Positions 11,684-22,110 of a stretch of 64,000 nucleotides of DNA are shown here, in pieces; positions within the stretch are counted from its first letter, which is position 1; each line of letters opens with the position of its first letter. The position numbers were made by a program, and so were the translations under genes. The stretch covers positions 1 through 64,000 of the forward strand of contig CAWHQZ010000008.1 of NCBI GenBank assembly GCA_963831645.1, in the 5' to 3' direction. This stretch comes from CAWHQZ01 sp963831645. GTDB taxonomy: Bacteria; Pseudomonadota; Alphaproteobacteria; Rhizobiales; Aestuariivirgaceae. Under the pieces are notes generated by a model. It had not been told where the DNA came from. It saw only the letters and a program-made list of their open reading frames with translations, and did not search any database.

Positions 11684-11778
11684 CCAGCGGCGTTATTTGT
11701 GGCTGCTTCCAAGTGGAAAGCAGACGATGTCGCTGCCCCAATGAACTGCCGAGTTTGACCCAAAGCGGGCATTGGCAA
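11663..11778 (+). repeat. Dispersed hairpin repeat, copy 3
   Basis: Full copy starting ATGGCACGAATGCGAAGTGAC and ending GACCCAAAGCGGGCATTGGC. The inner hairpin CTGCTTCC/GGAAAGCAG is intact apart from a bulged A. In the outer stem AGCGGCG pairs with CGCTGCC through one G-T and one mismatch. It provides the stop codon of the small gene before it. Confidence 0.75.
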
Positions 11779-11863
11779 CCACGCACATAGTCCGGATGCC
11801 AAGGCTGCGAGATTTCCAAAACGATCCAAGCCTGCTGCCGATCTTTGGCCTTTTGCTACACCG

Positions 11864-11895
11864 GAGCGCCCCGCTGGTCGGGGCGCTCTTGCTTT
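11864..11895 (+). terminator. Rho-independent terminator
   Basis: A perfect ten-base stem GAGCGCCCCG/CGGGGCGCTC with a five-base loop, followed by TTGCTTT on the plus strand. It lies between rightward small genes and the leftward haloperoxidase gene, so it probably separates convergent transcripts. Confidence 0.65.
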
Positions 11896-11963
11896 ACACC
11901 GTCGTGCGCTGCGTGGAAGGGAAAGCGCGGCAGCCTCTTGGACTACGGGCGTGCATGCGCGTT

Positions 11964-13199
11964 CTACTTGAGAGGCCGCAGGTACTTCGCCACTACCAGC
12001 TCGCCAATCTGTTTGCCCATGGCCGTGCCGACTTCCGTGGAGTTGCGGTAGTGCACGCCGTCGTAGATGCGCGCATTTGCTACCTCCTGCATAAAGTCAT
12101 CGATCTTCGTCCAACTCCGCGCCGCGCCTTTGGCGGTGACACTGGTCGTCGTCAAGGTCGGCATGGGACCGGTCCCGATCTCCGCTTGTAGCACCGTACC
12201 AACGGCGCTGGAGAGGATGCAGTGCGCGCACGGATACTCGGGGTGCATGGGGGTGTCGATGAACGGCGTCCACGACGGATCCCGTTCGGTCGCGTCGTTG
12301 CCGTCGATGTCGCCGTTGCGGATCGCGGTGACTGGCCGCCAAAAATTGTAGTGGTACTTGGCGTCGAAGACGGCGATCAGCGCGTCGTCCGTAGCCTGCG
12401 TCACCGCTGCAAACAAGCGGGCGTTCTGCGTGACCTCCCGCCCGGGCACGGTGGCAACCGAGCGCACGACCCCGTGATAGATCGGGGGTAGCGTCGCTTC
12501 CCAGAAGCGGGCGATCTCGGTCTGCTCGGCGGTGCGGCGCGTGCTGTTCTTGCTGCCGAGCGCCTTGATTTCGGCGTAGTCGCGCGCCCACACCTCACTC
12601 GTGAGTGTGGGCGGCGGACCGGGACGGAACTGGGCAGAGCTCGTCATCAGCCACGGCTTGCGCTGCGGCCACTGCGGGACCGCCGGGATGACCGTCGGCA
12701 CGTAGACCCCCGCGGTGGTGTGCGGCCGATACGTCTCCCCCGTGGTGGCGCCGTCATCGGCGCGTCCTGCGAGGATCGCCGCCGCGGCCTTGTCTCCCAC
12801 CGCGATGCCCGCGGTCTTCGCCGGGCCATCGGCGATCCTTGCCAACACCGCGTGGTAGGCGGTATCGATGGCCGCCTGTTGCGACGGCACGAGCTTCGCA
12901 AGCGTGGCGTGATTCGCCGCCGCAATCGCGGCCTCGACCGAGGCACCAGACGCTGCCTCCAGTTGCAGCTCACTGGCTGGGTAGCGCTTGGTGATGGCGT
13001 TCACAGCTTCGTACACTGCCGTCTGGACGATCGCCAGCACCCGGTTGGCAGGTGGCGGCCCCAGCTTGGCCTCAACGACGATCTCGCCGGCCTTGATGTT
13101 CCAGTCGGTGACCACATCGGCCAGCGCCATTGGAGCGGCGAGCAATGAGGCGGCGACAACCAGTAACGCAATCTGCTGATGCTTCTTGGTGTGGTTCAT
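11964..13199 (-). CDS. Vanadium haloperoxidase-like / PAP2-type secreted enzyme
   Basis: The 411-residue protein starts with a clear signal peptide (hydrophobic core, cleavage near PMALA-DVV). ATG is preceded by GGAGAAAACGATC, which decides this start over a longer frame. The C-terminal half has the three vanadate/phosphate-pocket blocks of the family: K-x6-R-P in KYHYNFWRP, a P-x-x-H block in HPEYPCAHC, and ARIYDGVHYR. The usual Ser of PSAH is Cys here (PCAHC), which may change activity. Family members are halogenating peroxidases or acid phosphatases; the sequence does not say which. Isolated gene, opposite in direction to its neighbours. Confidence 0.8.
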   Translation of the reverse strand: MNHTKKHQQIALLVVAASLLAAPMALADVVTDWNIKAGEIVVEAKLGPPPANRVLAIVQTAVYEAVNAITKRYPASELQLEAASGASVEAAIAAANHATLAKLVPSQQAAIDTAYHAVLARIADGPAKTAGIAVGDKAAAAILAGRADDGATTGETYRPHTTAGVYVPTVIPAVPQWPQRKPWLMTSSAQFRPGPPPTLTSEVWARDYAEIKALGSKNSTRRTAEQTEIARFWEATLPPIYHGVVRSVATVPGREVTQNARLFAAVTQATDDALIAVFDAKYHYNFWRPVTAIRNGDIDGNDATERDPSWTPFIDTPMHPEYPCAHCILSSAVGTVLQAEIGTGPMPTLTTTSVTAKGAARSWTKIDDFMQEVANARIYDGVHYRNSTEVGTAMGKQIGELVVAKYLRPLK

Positions 13200-13636
13200 G
13201 ATCGTTTTCTCCTTTCCCATACTTTTTTCGCCTATCATAACGGCATGGGCATGGAGGACTACACCCAAGTTTCATATGACAGCGGATGGCCCAGGGCTGG
13301 GACCGCGAGCGGAAATGGGTGCAGCTCAAAGGATTTTGATCCAGGAAGAGATCATTTGGTCTTGTCTGCTTCTGGCACGGAAGAGACCCACCAGCCACGC
13401 ATTGCGCACATCACAACCTTGGTGCATGGCGGCCCCGTGGTCGAGGATGCGCCTTGCCAGAAACTCTAGCGTATGAAAAATTTTGTACTATGAAGCCGGT
13501 CACGGGGCGAATGCCAGTTTATGAATAAGCGGGCTGGTCAATATGATCGGCCATCCGCGCACCCCCTGAGCGACCAGCCCCCTGTCTCCGCGTGCATGTA
13601 AACGTAGGAGCCATCGCGACAAAGGAGGTGCGATCG
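13200..13636. other. Intergenic region between divergent secreted-protein genes
   Basis: Holds the promoters of the haloperoxidase-like gene (leftward) and the ankyrin-cytochrome gene (rightward), whose strong site AAAGGAGGTG closes the region. Short open frames here lack ribosome sites and credible protein composition. Nothing else was recognised. Confidence 0.5.
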
Positions 13637-14543
13637 ATGCGCGCCACAATTGTTCTTCTGTCGATATTTTTCTGCCTAGTCCCTCTGACATCACATGCGG
13701 CAGCCCTTCATGATGCTGCCAAGAAAGGCGACGTTGCGGCTATCGCGGCTGCCCTGGATGCGGGCGCCAACGTCAATGAAAACGATGGGACCGCAACGCC
13801 ACTCTATTATGCGGTCCGGAGGGGGCATCTTGCAGCGGCTAAACTCCTCATTGAGCGCGGTGCAGACGTCAATGCTCCGACGAAAATGGGTGTCCCCCTG
13901 GTAGCGGCGGTGACAAAAAACAAGCCAGCTCGAGCTCGAGCTTATAAGTTTGCTGCTCGACAACGGCGCAAATCCAAACTCGGCCTTAGAGAGCGAGACC
14001 GTCCTTCATATCGCCGTAAAGCGTGGTTGCCTCAACTGCGTCAAGGGTCTCGTCGAAGCGGGGGCCGATGTCAATGCACCGACACGGGACTACGAAAACA
14101 GGACACCTCTGCATCTCGCCAGACTTCTCGGGTTACGTGACGTATCCAACTATCTGATGGCGCATGGCGTCATCTTGCCAAAACCTGCACCGATTTCAGC
14201 CAGTCTGGCTGCTGCCGATGCCGAGAAAGGCCGAATATATTTTGACGGCAATTGCGCCAAATGTCATTCCAGCGAACCACAGCAGAGCCGCAAGAGGGGT
14301 CCAAACTTGTGGAATGTTGTCGGCCGCGATAAAGCCTCGGTTTCCGAGGCAGCCTATTCCGAAACCTTACGGGCCTGGGATGGCGTGTGGAGCTATGAGG
14401 ACCTGAACATATTTCTTTACGGTCCCACGCTCACTACTCCTGGGGTATACATGGAAGTACCCGGTGTTCCCGACGAGGCTGAGCGTATTAATCTGATCGC
14501 CTATTTGCGTACGCTCAGCGACAAGCCGATCCCTCTGCCTTAA
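13637..14543 (+). pseudogene. Periplasmic ankyrin repeat-cytochrome c fusion, frameshifted
   Basis: The protein begins with a signal peptide (LLSIFFCLVPLTSHAAA) behind a consensus AAAGGAGGTG site. Ankyrin repeats follow in two frames: ALHDAAKKGDVAAIAAALDA and AAKLLIERGADVNAPT in the first, LLLDNGANPNSALESETVLH and LVEAGADVNAPT in the second. The frame changes near 13925-13945 around a CTCGAG repeat. The C-terminal ~100 residues form a class I cytochrome c with heme motif CAKCH and a distal Met candidate in YMEVPGVP. The joined product would be about 300 residues. The fusion suggests a protein-binding periplasmic electron carrier. Either the gene is broken or the base call is wrong. Confidence 0.75.
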
Positions 14544-14637
14544 TTCCCGGCCGCTTGTGGGAAGATCGCCGCAGGGTAATCAGGGCAATATTGCCCCAAA
14601 CTTAGGTTCACTCACATTGCCCCTTCATGGCCGCTTG

Positions 14638-14745
14638 TGGCACGAACGCGAAGAGACGAGCAGCGCGATTTATGGCTGCTTCTTGGTGAAGAGCAGACCG
14701 CACCGCCGCTCAAGTGAACAGCCGACTTTGACCCTTGCGGACACT
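14638..14745 (+). repeat. Dispersed hairpin repeat, copy 4
   Basis: Starts TGGCACGAACGCGAAGAGAC, keeps GAGCAGCG, an inner hairpin CTGCTTC...GAAGAGCAG, CGCCGCTCAAGTGAACAGCC and GACTTTGACCC. It lies about 90 bases upstream of the frameshifted cyclase gene at 14.8 kb. Confidence 0.75.
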
Positions 14746-14832
14746 TGCTCAGCCAGATCGAGCTGCATTGCGGCGAAACCTAGGATAACATAGCGACTTC
14801 TACGTAGTCCCTCTCGGCCGCTAGATCATGCC

Positions 14833-16648
14833 ATGGAACGCCGACTCGCCGCCATTCTCGCTGCCGACGTTGCGGGCTACAGCCGCCTTATCGGCCTCGA
14901 CGAGGCTGCGACGTTCACGCGATTGAAAGCCTTGCGTGCCGAGGTGCTGGAGCCGTTAGTGGCCGGTCACGACGGGCACATCATCAACTACGCCGGAGAC
15001 GGCGTCCTAGCCGATTTCCCGAGCGTCGTCCGTGCAGTCGAATGTGCCCTCTCCGTGCAGAGGGCCGCGGCCGAGCGCGACCCTGAGGTCCCCCCGGACC
15101 GGCGCATGGCATTGCGGATCGGAGTCCACGCCGGCGACGTCATCTTTGACGAGGCGGGCGGTCTCTACGGCGACGCCGTCAACATCGCCGCACGTCTGGA
15201 GCAGCTCGCCGAGCCTGGTGGGGTCTGCCTATCCGACCGGGCGCACGAGGAGACGGTGGGCCGCATCGACGCAACGTTCGAGCACGGCGGCGAGCCGCCC
15301 CTCAAGAACATTGCGCGCGCGGTCGGAATTCTGGTTGTGGCCTTCGAACGACCGCGCCGGGCGCGCACCGCCCCTGCTTCCGCCGGTCGACAAGGCCTCG
15401 ATCGCGGTGCTGCCGTTTGAAAACTTTGGGGGTGGCGAGGATGGTGCCACCCTCGCCGATGGCATGGTCGAGGACCTCACGACCGCACTTGCTCGTCTAA
15501 ATTGGCTTTTCGTCGTGGCTCGTACGTCTGCCATGGCGCTTAGGGGGCAGGCCGTCGATGCCCGCGAGGCCGGACGCCGACTTGGCGTGCGCTACCTCCT
15601 CGAGGGTTCAATACGCTGGGCTGGACAGCGGGTGCGCGTCACCGCACAGCTAATCGATGGCGCGAGTGGTGCTCATATTTGGGCCGATCGCTTCGATCGC
15701 CCCATTGACGACATCCTCGACCTCCAGGACGAGATCGTCGCCTCGACGGTAGGCGCGATTGAACCGAACGTGCTACGCGCCGAGGTCGAACGAGCCCGCC
15801 TAACGCGCCCGGAAGACATGAGGGCGCATCACCACTATTTGCGCGCGGCCGGGCTGATGGGGGCTGCGTTCACCAATCCCGAAGGCGGCGCGCTCGACGA
15901 CGCTCGCGCGCTGCTCGCGCTGGCAATCGAGCTAGACAAAAACTACGCGCCGGCGCTGGCGCTGGCTGGTTATTACGAGGCAAAGGCATCCCTGTTCGGC
16001 CGCCACACGGATACCGCAGCTGGCCAAAAGCACGCGCTTGAGCTTGCCGAGCGGGCTGTGCGCGCCGACCCGGAGGACCCACTGGCGCTCGGAGCGTATG
16101 GCTTCGTCTGCGCCAACACTGTGGGCGACCTCGACCGCGCAGCCGCCTTCGCCGACCGGGCGCTCGCACTCAACCAGAACTCGCCTCTTCTGTGGAACTT
16201 TGCTGGTGAGGTGCGCATGTATCTCGGCGAGCACGACCGCGCGATCGAGTGTTTCCATCGCTCAATGCGGCTCAACCCGCTCGATTCCCGTACGATAACT
16301 AACGCGGCCTACCTGGCATTTGCTTACTTGTTTCGCCGCCAGCCGAATGAGGCGGTCCGTTGGGCCGAGCGTGCCGTTCTCGCCGCTCGTAACCCACTGA
16401 CTTACCGGATCCTCGCCGCCAGCCTCGCCGCGGCCGACCGTATCGATGAGGCACGTGAGGCTATGGGCGAGTTGCTACGGCTACAACCAAACTCGTGCCT
16501 GCGCCGCTCGCGTGGTTCCAATTACAAACGCGCCGAGGATATCGAGATCTATGTCGAGTTGTTGCGCAGGGCCGGTGCACCCAAGGAGCCGACTGGGCAG
16601 CTATCCACTTGGGTCGACTCGACGGATGTCGGCGTCTCGCGTCCCTGA
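14833..16648 (+). pseudogene. Class III adenylate cyclase-TPR protein, frameshifted
   Basis: The first frame encodes a full cyclase domain (RRLAAILAADVAGYSRL, YAGDGVLADFPS, LYGDAVNIAARLEQL, with the catalytic Asn and Arg kept) and runs out near 15340-15420. The +1 frame continues with the standard second half of this family: KASIAVLPFENFGGG, a long TolB-like segment (VRYLLEGSIRW, HIWADRFDRPIDDI) and TPR repeats to the end. Joined length would be about 605 residues. Such proteins are abundant in Hyphomicrobiales, with a cytosolic cyclase controlled by a TPR scaffold. The copy is disabled unless the frameshift is a base-calling error. It shares its layout with the next gene. Confidence 0.8.
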
Positions 16649-16707
16649 TAACCGCGATCTTGATCGCCGTTTGCCTGACCTCAAGCAAAATCGTTGCGAT
16701 GTCAGCA

Positions 16708-16817
16708 ATGGCACGAATGCGAAGTGACGAGTGGCGCAGTTTATGGCCGCTTCTGGGTGATCAGCAGACTGCACCGCCGCTCAAGTGAACAGCCGAGGTT
16801 GACCCGTTGCGGAAGTC
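16708..16817 (+). repeat. Dispersed hairpin repeat, copy 5
   Basis: Starts TGGCACGAATGCGAAGTGAC, then GAGTGGCG. It ends CGCCGCTCAAGTGAACAGCC and GAGGTTGACCC. The outer arms pair fully if one G-T is allowed; the inner hairpin is weaker than in the other copies. It sits 75 bases upstream of the next cyclase gene. Confidence 0.75.
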
Positions 16818-16891
16818 CGGCTCGATAGACTCCCCAACTGGACGCCCATACTATCTGCGGCACTACGTTCTCATGAAGGCAGCCATACCGC

Positions 16892-18629
16892 ATGGCCGAA
16901 GATCGCGCCCGGCGCCGCCTCGCCGCTATTCTGGCCGCCGACGTGGTCGGCTACAGCCGGCTCACGGAGCGGGACGAGGCCGGCACGCTGGCGGCGCTCA
17001 AGGCGCGACGCAAGGAAGTGCTGGAGCCCCTGGTTGCCCGCCACGAGGGCCGCGTCTTCAAGATCATGGGTGACGGGTGGCTCATCGAGTTCGGCAGCGC
17101 CGTTAATGCCGTGCAGTTCGCCGTCGATCTGCAGCAGGCCATGGCCGCCGCCAATCGCGATCAACCAGAAGATCGCCGGATCGTGTTGCGCGTCGGCATC
17201 AACCTGGGAGATGTGATGGTCGAGGGCAGCGATCTCTATGGCGATGGCGTCAACATCGCTTCCCGCCTGGAGGCGATGGCCGAGCCGGGCGGCATCCTGG
17301 TCTCCGGCACGGTTCACGACCACGTCGCGAACAAGATCAAGGTTGGTTTCGAAGATCTCGGCGCTCAGCTCCTCAAGAACATTGTCGAGCCGGTGCGGGT
17401 CTACCGGGTCGCTGGCACACCGCGTGTATCGGTCGAAGCACACCAAGTTGTCACAGACAAGCCTTCTATCGCCATTCTTCCATTCGTCAATCTCGGTGGT
17501 GATCCAGCGCAGGACTATTTCAGCGACGGCATCACCGAAGACATCATCACTGACTTGTCACGCTGGCGGCGACTTTCAGTGCAGTCGCGCTCCGCCTCGT
17601 TCCGATACCGCGGCACGGCAGCAGATGTGAAGCGTATCGCGCGCGAGTTGAACGTTCGCTACATCGTTGAGGGGAGCGTCCGGCGGCGGGGAGATCGGAT
17701 CCGCATTAGTGCGCAGTTGATCGATACGGAAACCGGCCACCATGTGTGGGCAGACCGGTTCGACCGGCGGATCGACGATATTTTCGCGGTTCAAGATGAG
17801 GTTGTGCGCACGATCGTTAGCACCCTCGCGGGTCGGATCGGGGTTGCCGATGTCGAGCGGATGCGCCGAAAACCTCCGGCGAGTTCTGGCTGCCTACGAA
17901 TGCGTTCTGCAGGGCAATGCCTTGTCGTGGGACGATGCGAAGGGCCTTGCCGAGGCAACGCGACTGTTCGAGAGGGCGATCGAGATCGATCCGACCTACG
18001 GCTTCGCTCACGCCATGCTGGCCGTGATACGTTATGAGCAATGGTTCCATGACCTGAGCGGCTCTGATGCACCGCTGCGGGAGGCCTACCAGCTCGCGAC
18101 TCGGGCGGTCGAGCTTGATGCCAACGAGAGCACGTGCATTGCCGTTTTGGGCCAAGTCTGCCTGCTGCGGCGATCCTTCGACCTGGCGTTGCAGCACAAG
18201 CAGCGAGCGCTCGAGATCAATCCGAACAACCAATGGACTACTGCCGCCATGGGGGAACTCCTGTCTTACCTCGGCCGAGCCGAGGAGGCGCTGGATTGGC
18301 TGAAGCGCGCCAAAGAGCTTGACCCCTACTTCGATCCATCCTGGTACTGGACCAGTCTTGGCGGGGTCTACATGGCATTGCACCGATATGAAGATGCGTT
18401 AGTGGCATTCGAGCGTTCATATGCAGGCCAGTTTTGGACCGCCGCCTATATGGCCGGCTGCCATGCCCGACTAGGGGCGACGGATCGCGCCAAAGCGTTA
18501 GCGGCTGAATGTCTTGAAAAGAAACCTGACTTCACGATTGGCCGCTGGATGACGAAGGAACCGTTCAAGGATCAGGCCGATGCACGGCATCTGATTGAAT
18601 GCTTGCGCAATGCCGGCTTGCCGGAGTGA
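16892..18629 (+). pseudogene. Class III adenylate cyclase-TPR protein, frameshifted
   Basis: Opens with MAEDRARRRLAAILAADVVG and a complete cyclase domain (KIMGDGWLIEFGS, LYGDGVNIASRLEAMAEPGG). The TolB-like middle follows (KPSIAILPFVNLGGD, RYIVEGSVRRRGDR, HHVWADRFDRRIDDIFAVQD). Near 17865-17890 the frame slips: one frame ends in unrelated sequence after ERMRRKPP, and the other resumes with LAAYECVLQGNALSWDDAKG and continues through TPR units to LRNAGLPE. Joined length about 578 residues. The catalytic Asn and Arg are present, so the cyclase part may still be made. Layout matches the previous gene, suggesting an old paralogous pair. Confidence 0.8.
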
Positions 18630-19235
18630 TCCTCGCGTCTCCCTCGGCCAGACGCGGTTGAATTTAATCGACTTTATCGCGGATCATTGCCTGAGGTGGT
18701 TCTCGACCGCGCTTGCCGCCGGCCTTCCCACTCCTCACCCTGCCATCAAGATAGGCCAAGCTCCGCATCATCATACGGTGCGCACGGTCAAGCAGAGGGA
18801 ACATCTGGTGCTCAAGCCGTCGTAGATCATCAGCCAGCTTTTCTCCAACTCGCTCACCATGGAATCATGGCTGCTTGTGTGAAGGTTTTCGGATGCCGGC
18901 CACTCACAAACGATGCCGCGTGCTCAGGTGGCCGGCGTACGAAAACCTCCAAGGGAGGAAACCGCGCGAAGGGGAAACGGGGCAGTGCCGCGTGCGCTAT
19001 GGGGAATTGATCGTCGCAGGAAGGGCGCGGGAGGAGAGGCAGGGTGATTGGGCGGGATGGTCGATGGTGTTGCAGTGTGTGAGCAACTCGCTTGAGGCGT
19101 ATCCAGCTGCGATGAGCAGTGCGGATGGACGCAGGAGTTGAGATCCGAGTTGCACATTCGGGCAAGCGCCGGCGTGGCGGGTGGAGGACCAGCGAAGGAG
19201 GCGAGCATTCTGAGGTCTTGAGGGGGCACTCATCG
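18630..19235. other. Non-coding region next to IS91-type element
   Basis: No convincing gene. Around 18891-18917 it carries GCCGGCCACTCACAAACGATGCC, which recurs with one mismatch near 40076-40098. The part adjoining 19235 probably includes the untranslated end of the IS91-type element, but no terminus could be defined. Confidence 0.4.
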
Positions 19236-20461
19236 TCATGATGTGTCGATCCTGATCGCGTTTGTCGGACGCGTGCGCGGAGAGCAGCCGCGTTCGAAGG
19301 TCTCGATGATGATCATGCGGCCGCCGCAGCATGGGCATGGATGCGCGAGCGTTGGCGGGTCGGCGCCATCGCTCGCATCAACATCGGCATTCCTGGCCTG
19401 CTGTGGAGTAGGCGCACCAAGCAGCTCGCGCGCCCGCGCGATGTTGTGGGTGCGGGAGCCATTGGCGAACAGGCCGTAGTGACGGATGCGATGGAATCCA
19501 CCGGGCAGCACATGGATGAGGAAGCGGCGGATGAACTCGTGGGCCGCGAGCGTCATGGTCTTCTGTCGTTCACGCCCCTCGGCGCGATAGTCCTTCCACT
19601 TGAAGGTCACGCCGGCATCGTCGAGCGCGATCAAGCGGCTGTTGGAGATGGCGACACGATGGGTGTAGCGCGAGAGATACGCCAGTACGGCCTCCGGTCC
19701 GCCGAATGGACGCTTGCTGTAGACGACCCATTCCCTTCTGCGTAACGGCGCCAGATAGGCCGAGAATGCTTTGCCCTCGGCGAGCGAGGCATGATGGCCG
19801 AAGAACTTCAGACCGCCGGCCTGGTGTGCGGCGACAGCTTCTTCAGGAACAGCCGGCGGAACAGCCGGGACAGTACGCGAACCGGGAGGAAGAAGCCGGG
19901 CCGGCACGACACCCAACGTTCGCCATCCAACGAGATGCCGCCGCCCGGCACGATCATGTGGACGTGCGGATGATGGGTGAGCGCCGAACCCCACGTATGC
20001 AGGACGGAGGTAACGCCGACGCGGACGCCGAGATGTTGCGGGTCGGCGGCGATGGTGAGGAGCGTCTCCGCCGATGCCTTGAACAGGATGTCATACATGA
20101 CGGCCTTGTTGTGGTAGGCGATGTCGGCCCTCGCGAAAGCGGGGGTCGGCGCCGGCAGCGTGAACACGACGTGATAGTACGGCACGGGCAGCAGCTCGGC
20201 CTCGCGCTCGGTCAGCCAATCCTTGGCGGCTGCACCCTGGCACTTCGGGCAGTGGCGGTTGCGGCAACTGTTATACGAGATCTGGGTATGCGAGCACTTC
20301 TCGCAGCGCGCGACATGGCCGCCGAGAGCCGCCGTGCGGCAGCTCTCGATGGCCGACATCACCTTCAACTGGCCGAGACTCGCATGGCCGGCGTTGGCTT
20401 TACGCCAAGCCGGTCCATGGTCGCGGAAGATATCCGCGACCTCCAAAACCGGACGCGCCAC
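19236..20461 (-). pseudogene. IS91-type transposase, one frameshift
   Basis: The first frame encodes the zinc-finger N-terminus (CEKCSHTQISYNSCRNRHCP, then KCQG) and the catalytic His motif HHPHVHMIVPGGG of IS91/IS801 rolling-circle transposases. It stops after FRRLFLKKL. The second frame continues with AAHQAGGLKFFG, then YLSRYTHRVAISNSRL and a second Cys motif, CPCCGGRMIIIETF, to the end. The slip is near 19840-19860. The joined protein would be about 405 residues. The recombinase gene lies 12 bases upstream on the same strand. Confidence 0.85.
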
Positions 20462-20473
20462 GCGGGCCGCGTT

Positions 20474-21346
20474 TTAGGCGGGTTGCTCGGCCCTCTTGAG
20501 CTTCAGAGCGATATGCTCCAGCGGGCTCACGACCTCACGGATCGTCTTGGTGGCGACACGCGTATAGAGCGCCGTGGTATCAAGCTTGGCGTGACCGAGC
20601 AGCACCTGGATCACGCGAATATCGATGTTCTGCTCGAGCAGATGGGTGGCGAAGCTGTGCCGCAAGGTGTGTAGCGATACGCGCTTGTGGATCTCGGCCA
20701 TATAGGCTGCGGCATGGCAGGCGCGATTGAGCTGGCGCGTCGTCAACGGCTGCCCAGGATCGCGGCCGGGAAACAACCAGCCCTGTGGTCGTGCCGCCCT
20801 CCACCAGGCACGCAGCAGTTCGAGCAGATGCGGAGACAGCATTACGTAGCGGTCTTTGCGGCCCTTGCCCTGCTCCACGCGGATGACCATGCGCCCGCTG
20901 TCGATGTCGCCCACCTTGAGCGAAATCACCTCGGCGGCGCGCAGGCCGGCCCCATAAGCCACACTCAGTGCCGCCTTGTACTTGAGCCCTGGCGCTACAG
21001 CCAGCAGGCGCGCCACCTCCTCCGGACTGAGGACGACCGGCAGCTTGCGCGGCTCATGGATGAATGCCGTGTGCTCGATGATGTCGTATCGCCGCAGCGT
21101 GATCCTGAAGAAGAACCGCAGCGCAGCCACGGTGTGATTGAGAATGGGTGTATGCGCACCGTTCGCGGCCAGATGCAGTTGAAAGCGCCGTACGTCCTCG
21201 AAGCTCGCCGTATCGGGAGATCGGCCGAGGAACACGGCAAAATCCTTGACGGTGCGAATGTAGCCTTGTTGCGTCTTCGGCGCCAACTTGCGGATCGTCA
21301 TGTCCTCGATCATGCGCCGGCGCAACGGGCTGATGGCCTGTGGCAC
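20474..21346 (-). CDS. Tyrosine recombinase of IS91-type element
   Basis: A 290-residue recombinase with the N-terminal signature SPLRRRMIEDMTIRKLAPKT and catalytic residues in GAGLRAAEVISLKVGDIDSG (Arg), LHTLRHSFATHLLEQN (H-x-x-R), and LLGHAKLDTTALYTRVATKT (His and Tyr). The start appears to be a GTG. Gene order and 12-base spacing to the transposase are identical to the other two copies. Its role in IS91-like transposition is not settled; it may resolve or integrate circular intermediates. Confidence 0.85.
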   Translation of the reverse strand: MPQAISPLRRRMIEDMTIRKLAPKTQQGYIRTVKDFAVFLGRSPDTASFEDVRRFQLHLAANGAHTPILNHTVAALRFFFRITLRRYDIIEHTAFIHEPRKLPVVLSPEEVARLLAVAPGLKYKAALSVAYGAGLRAAEVISLKVGDIDSGRMVIRVEQGKGRKDRYVMLSPHLLELLRAWWRAARPQGWLFPGRDPGQPLTTRQLNRACHAAAYMAEIHKRVSLHTLRHSFATHLLEQNIDIRVIQVLLGHAKLDTTALYTRVATKTIREVVSPLEHIALKLKRAEQPA

Positions 21347-21564
21347 TTAGGCGACATCCAACGACAAGTAGGGAACGGCTGCTTTCCCCCCTCCGAACAG
21401 CACACTTCCTCGGCCACCTTCATTTGCTCGCGCGCGGCGGCCACGGCGCTACCTTCGGGCGCGCCGCCGCGTCCCGTGTAATACACCGTCGCCCAGCGGA
21501 ACGGGTTCCGCCGGCCGGCCCCTCGCTGGGCCGCGTGAGCTACTCTATCTGCAGCGAATCTAAC

Positions 21565-22110
21565 TTATTCCACCGGAACCATCAGATGGGCGTAGGGTGT
21601 TCCATGCCACATGACATAAGGCTTGCTGGTGTCGGGCTTGGCGTCGGTCGGATAGCCAGCCATCAAATCCGTGGCGTTCATGATCATGACATGGCGGCCC
21701 GTCGTGATCCAATTGTTGGACTCGGTTGGCGCCTTTGCAAATGGATCAGTGTTGCTCGCATCGGAGCCTCCGGCAAGCATGTATATCAGGCCGACCTTGC
21801 CCTTCGGAGGATCCTTCTTGCTCATCCAGGCCATCGCCCATTCCATCGAATTGGCATCGCCGCACATGGGATCGTCCCCCGGCGTATTCGGATCGTTCGG
21901 CATGCACCAGAAGCCATTGGTTCCCTCTCGTAATGTCTTCATAGAGCCGTCGGCCTGCGGAGCATAAACTGTCGCGCCAGAACCGACAGCGGCGGGAGCA
22001 GCTGATTCTGCATTTTTGATCAGCTCGGCATCGCTAGCGGCCAAAGCCGGGGCGACCGCGATTGCAACGGCAACAGCAGCTGTACTCGTGAAAAGCGCAA
22101 GCCTCACCAT
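21565..22110 (-). CDS. Secreted conserved hypothetical protein
   Basis: A 181-residue protein with a signal peptide (LALFTSTAAVAVAIAVAPALA-A). The ATG has AAGGAG ten bases before it, which favours it over a frame about 127 codons longer. The mature part has the motifs LREGTNGFWCMPNDPNTPGD, then DPMCGDANSMEWAMAWM, and ends with VMWHGTPYAHLMVPVE. I recognise these as a widespread family of exported proteins of unknown function in soil alphaproteobacteria and acidobacteria. Two Cys may form a disulfide. Isolated; the flanking IS91-type element lies downstream. Confidence 0.65.
   Translation of the reverse strand: MVRLALFTSTAAVAVAIAVAPALAASDAELIKNAESAAPAAVGSGATVYAPQADGSMKTLREGTNGFWCMPNDPNTPGDDPMCGDANSMEWAMAWMSKKDPPKGKVGLIYMLAGGSDASNTDPFAKAPTESNNWITTGRHVMIMNATDLMAGYPTDAKPDTSKPYVMWHGTPYAHLMVPVE

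Larger units (their letters stand above)
19236..21346 (-). mobile_element. IS91-type element, second copy (recombinase + transposase)
   Basis: Two-gene rolling-circle-type element. The limits given are those of the genes, since IS91-like elements lack inverted repeats and the true ends could not be read. It is the most complete of three such elements in the window, but its transposase is frameshifted. Confidence 0.7.

Noticed and set aside
13186..13476. A 96-codon frame upstream of the haloperoxidase-like gene
   Set aside because: It overlaps the promoter and start of that gene, has no ribosome site and its composition is random.
19820..19870. Programmed frameshifting in the second IS91-type transposase
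   Set aside because: No slippery heptamer was seen near the slip, and IS91-type transposases are normally single frames, so decay is more likely.
21360..21560. Minus-strand open codons (ATVYYTGRGGAPEGSAVAAA) between the IS91-type element and the secreted protein gene
   Set aside because: Possibly the end of a gene cut by the element, but no start, stop or family could be recognised, so it is not listed as a gene.
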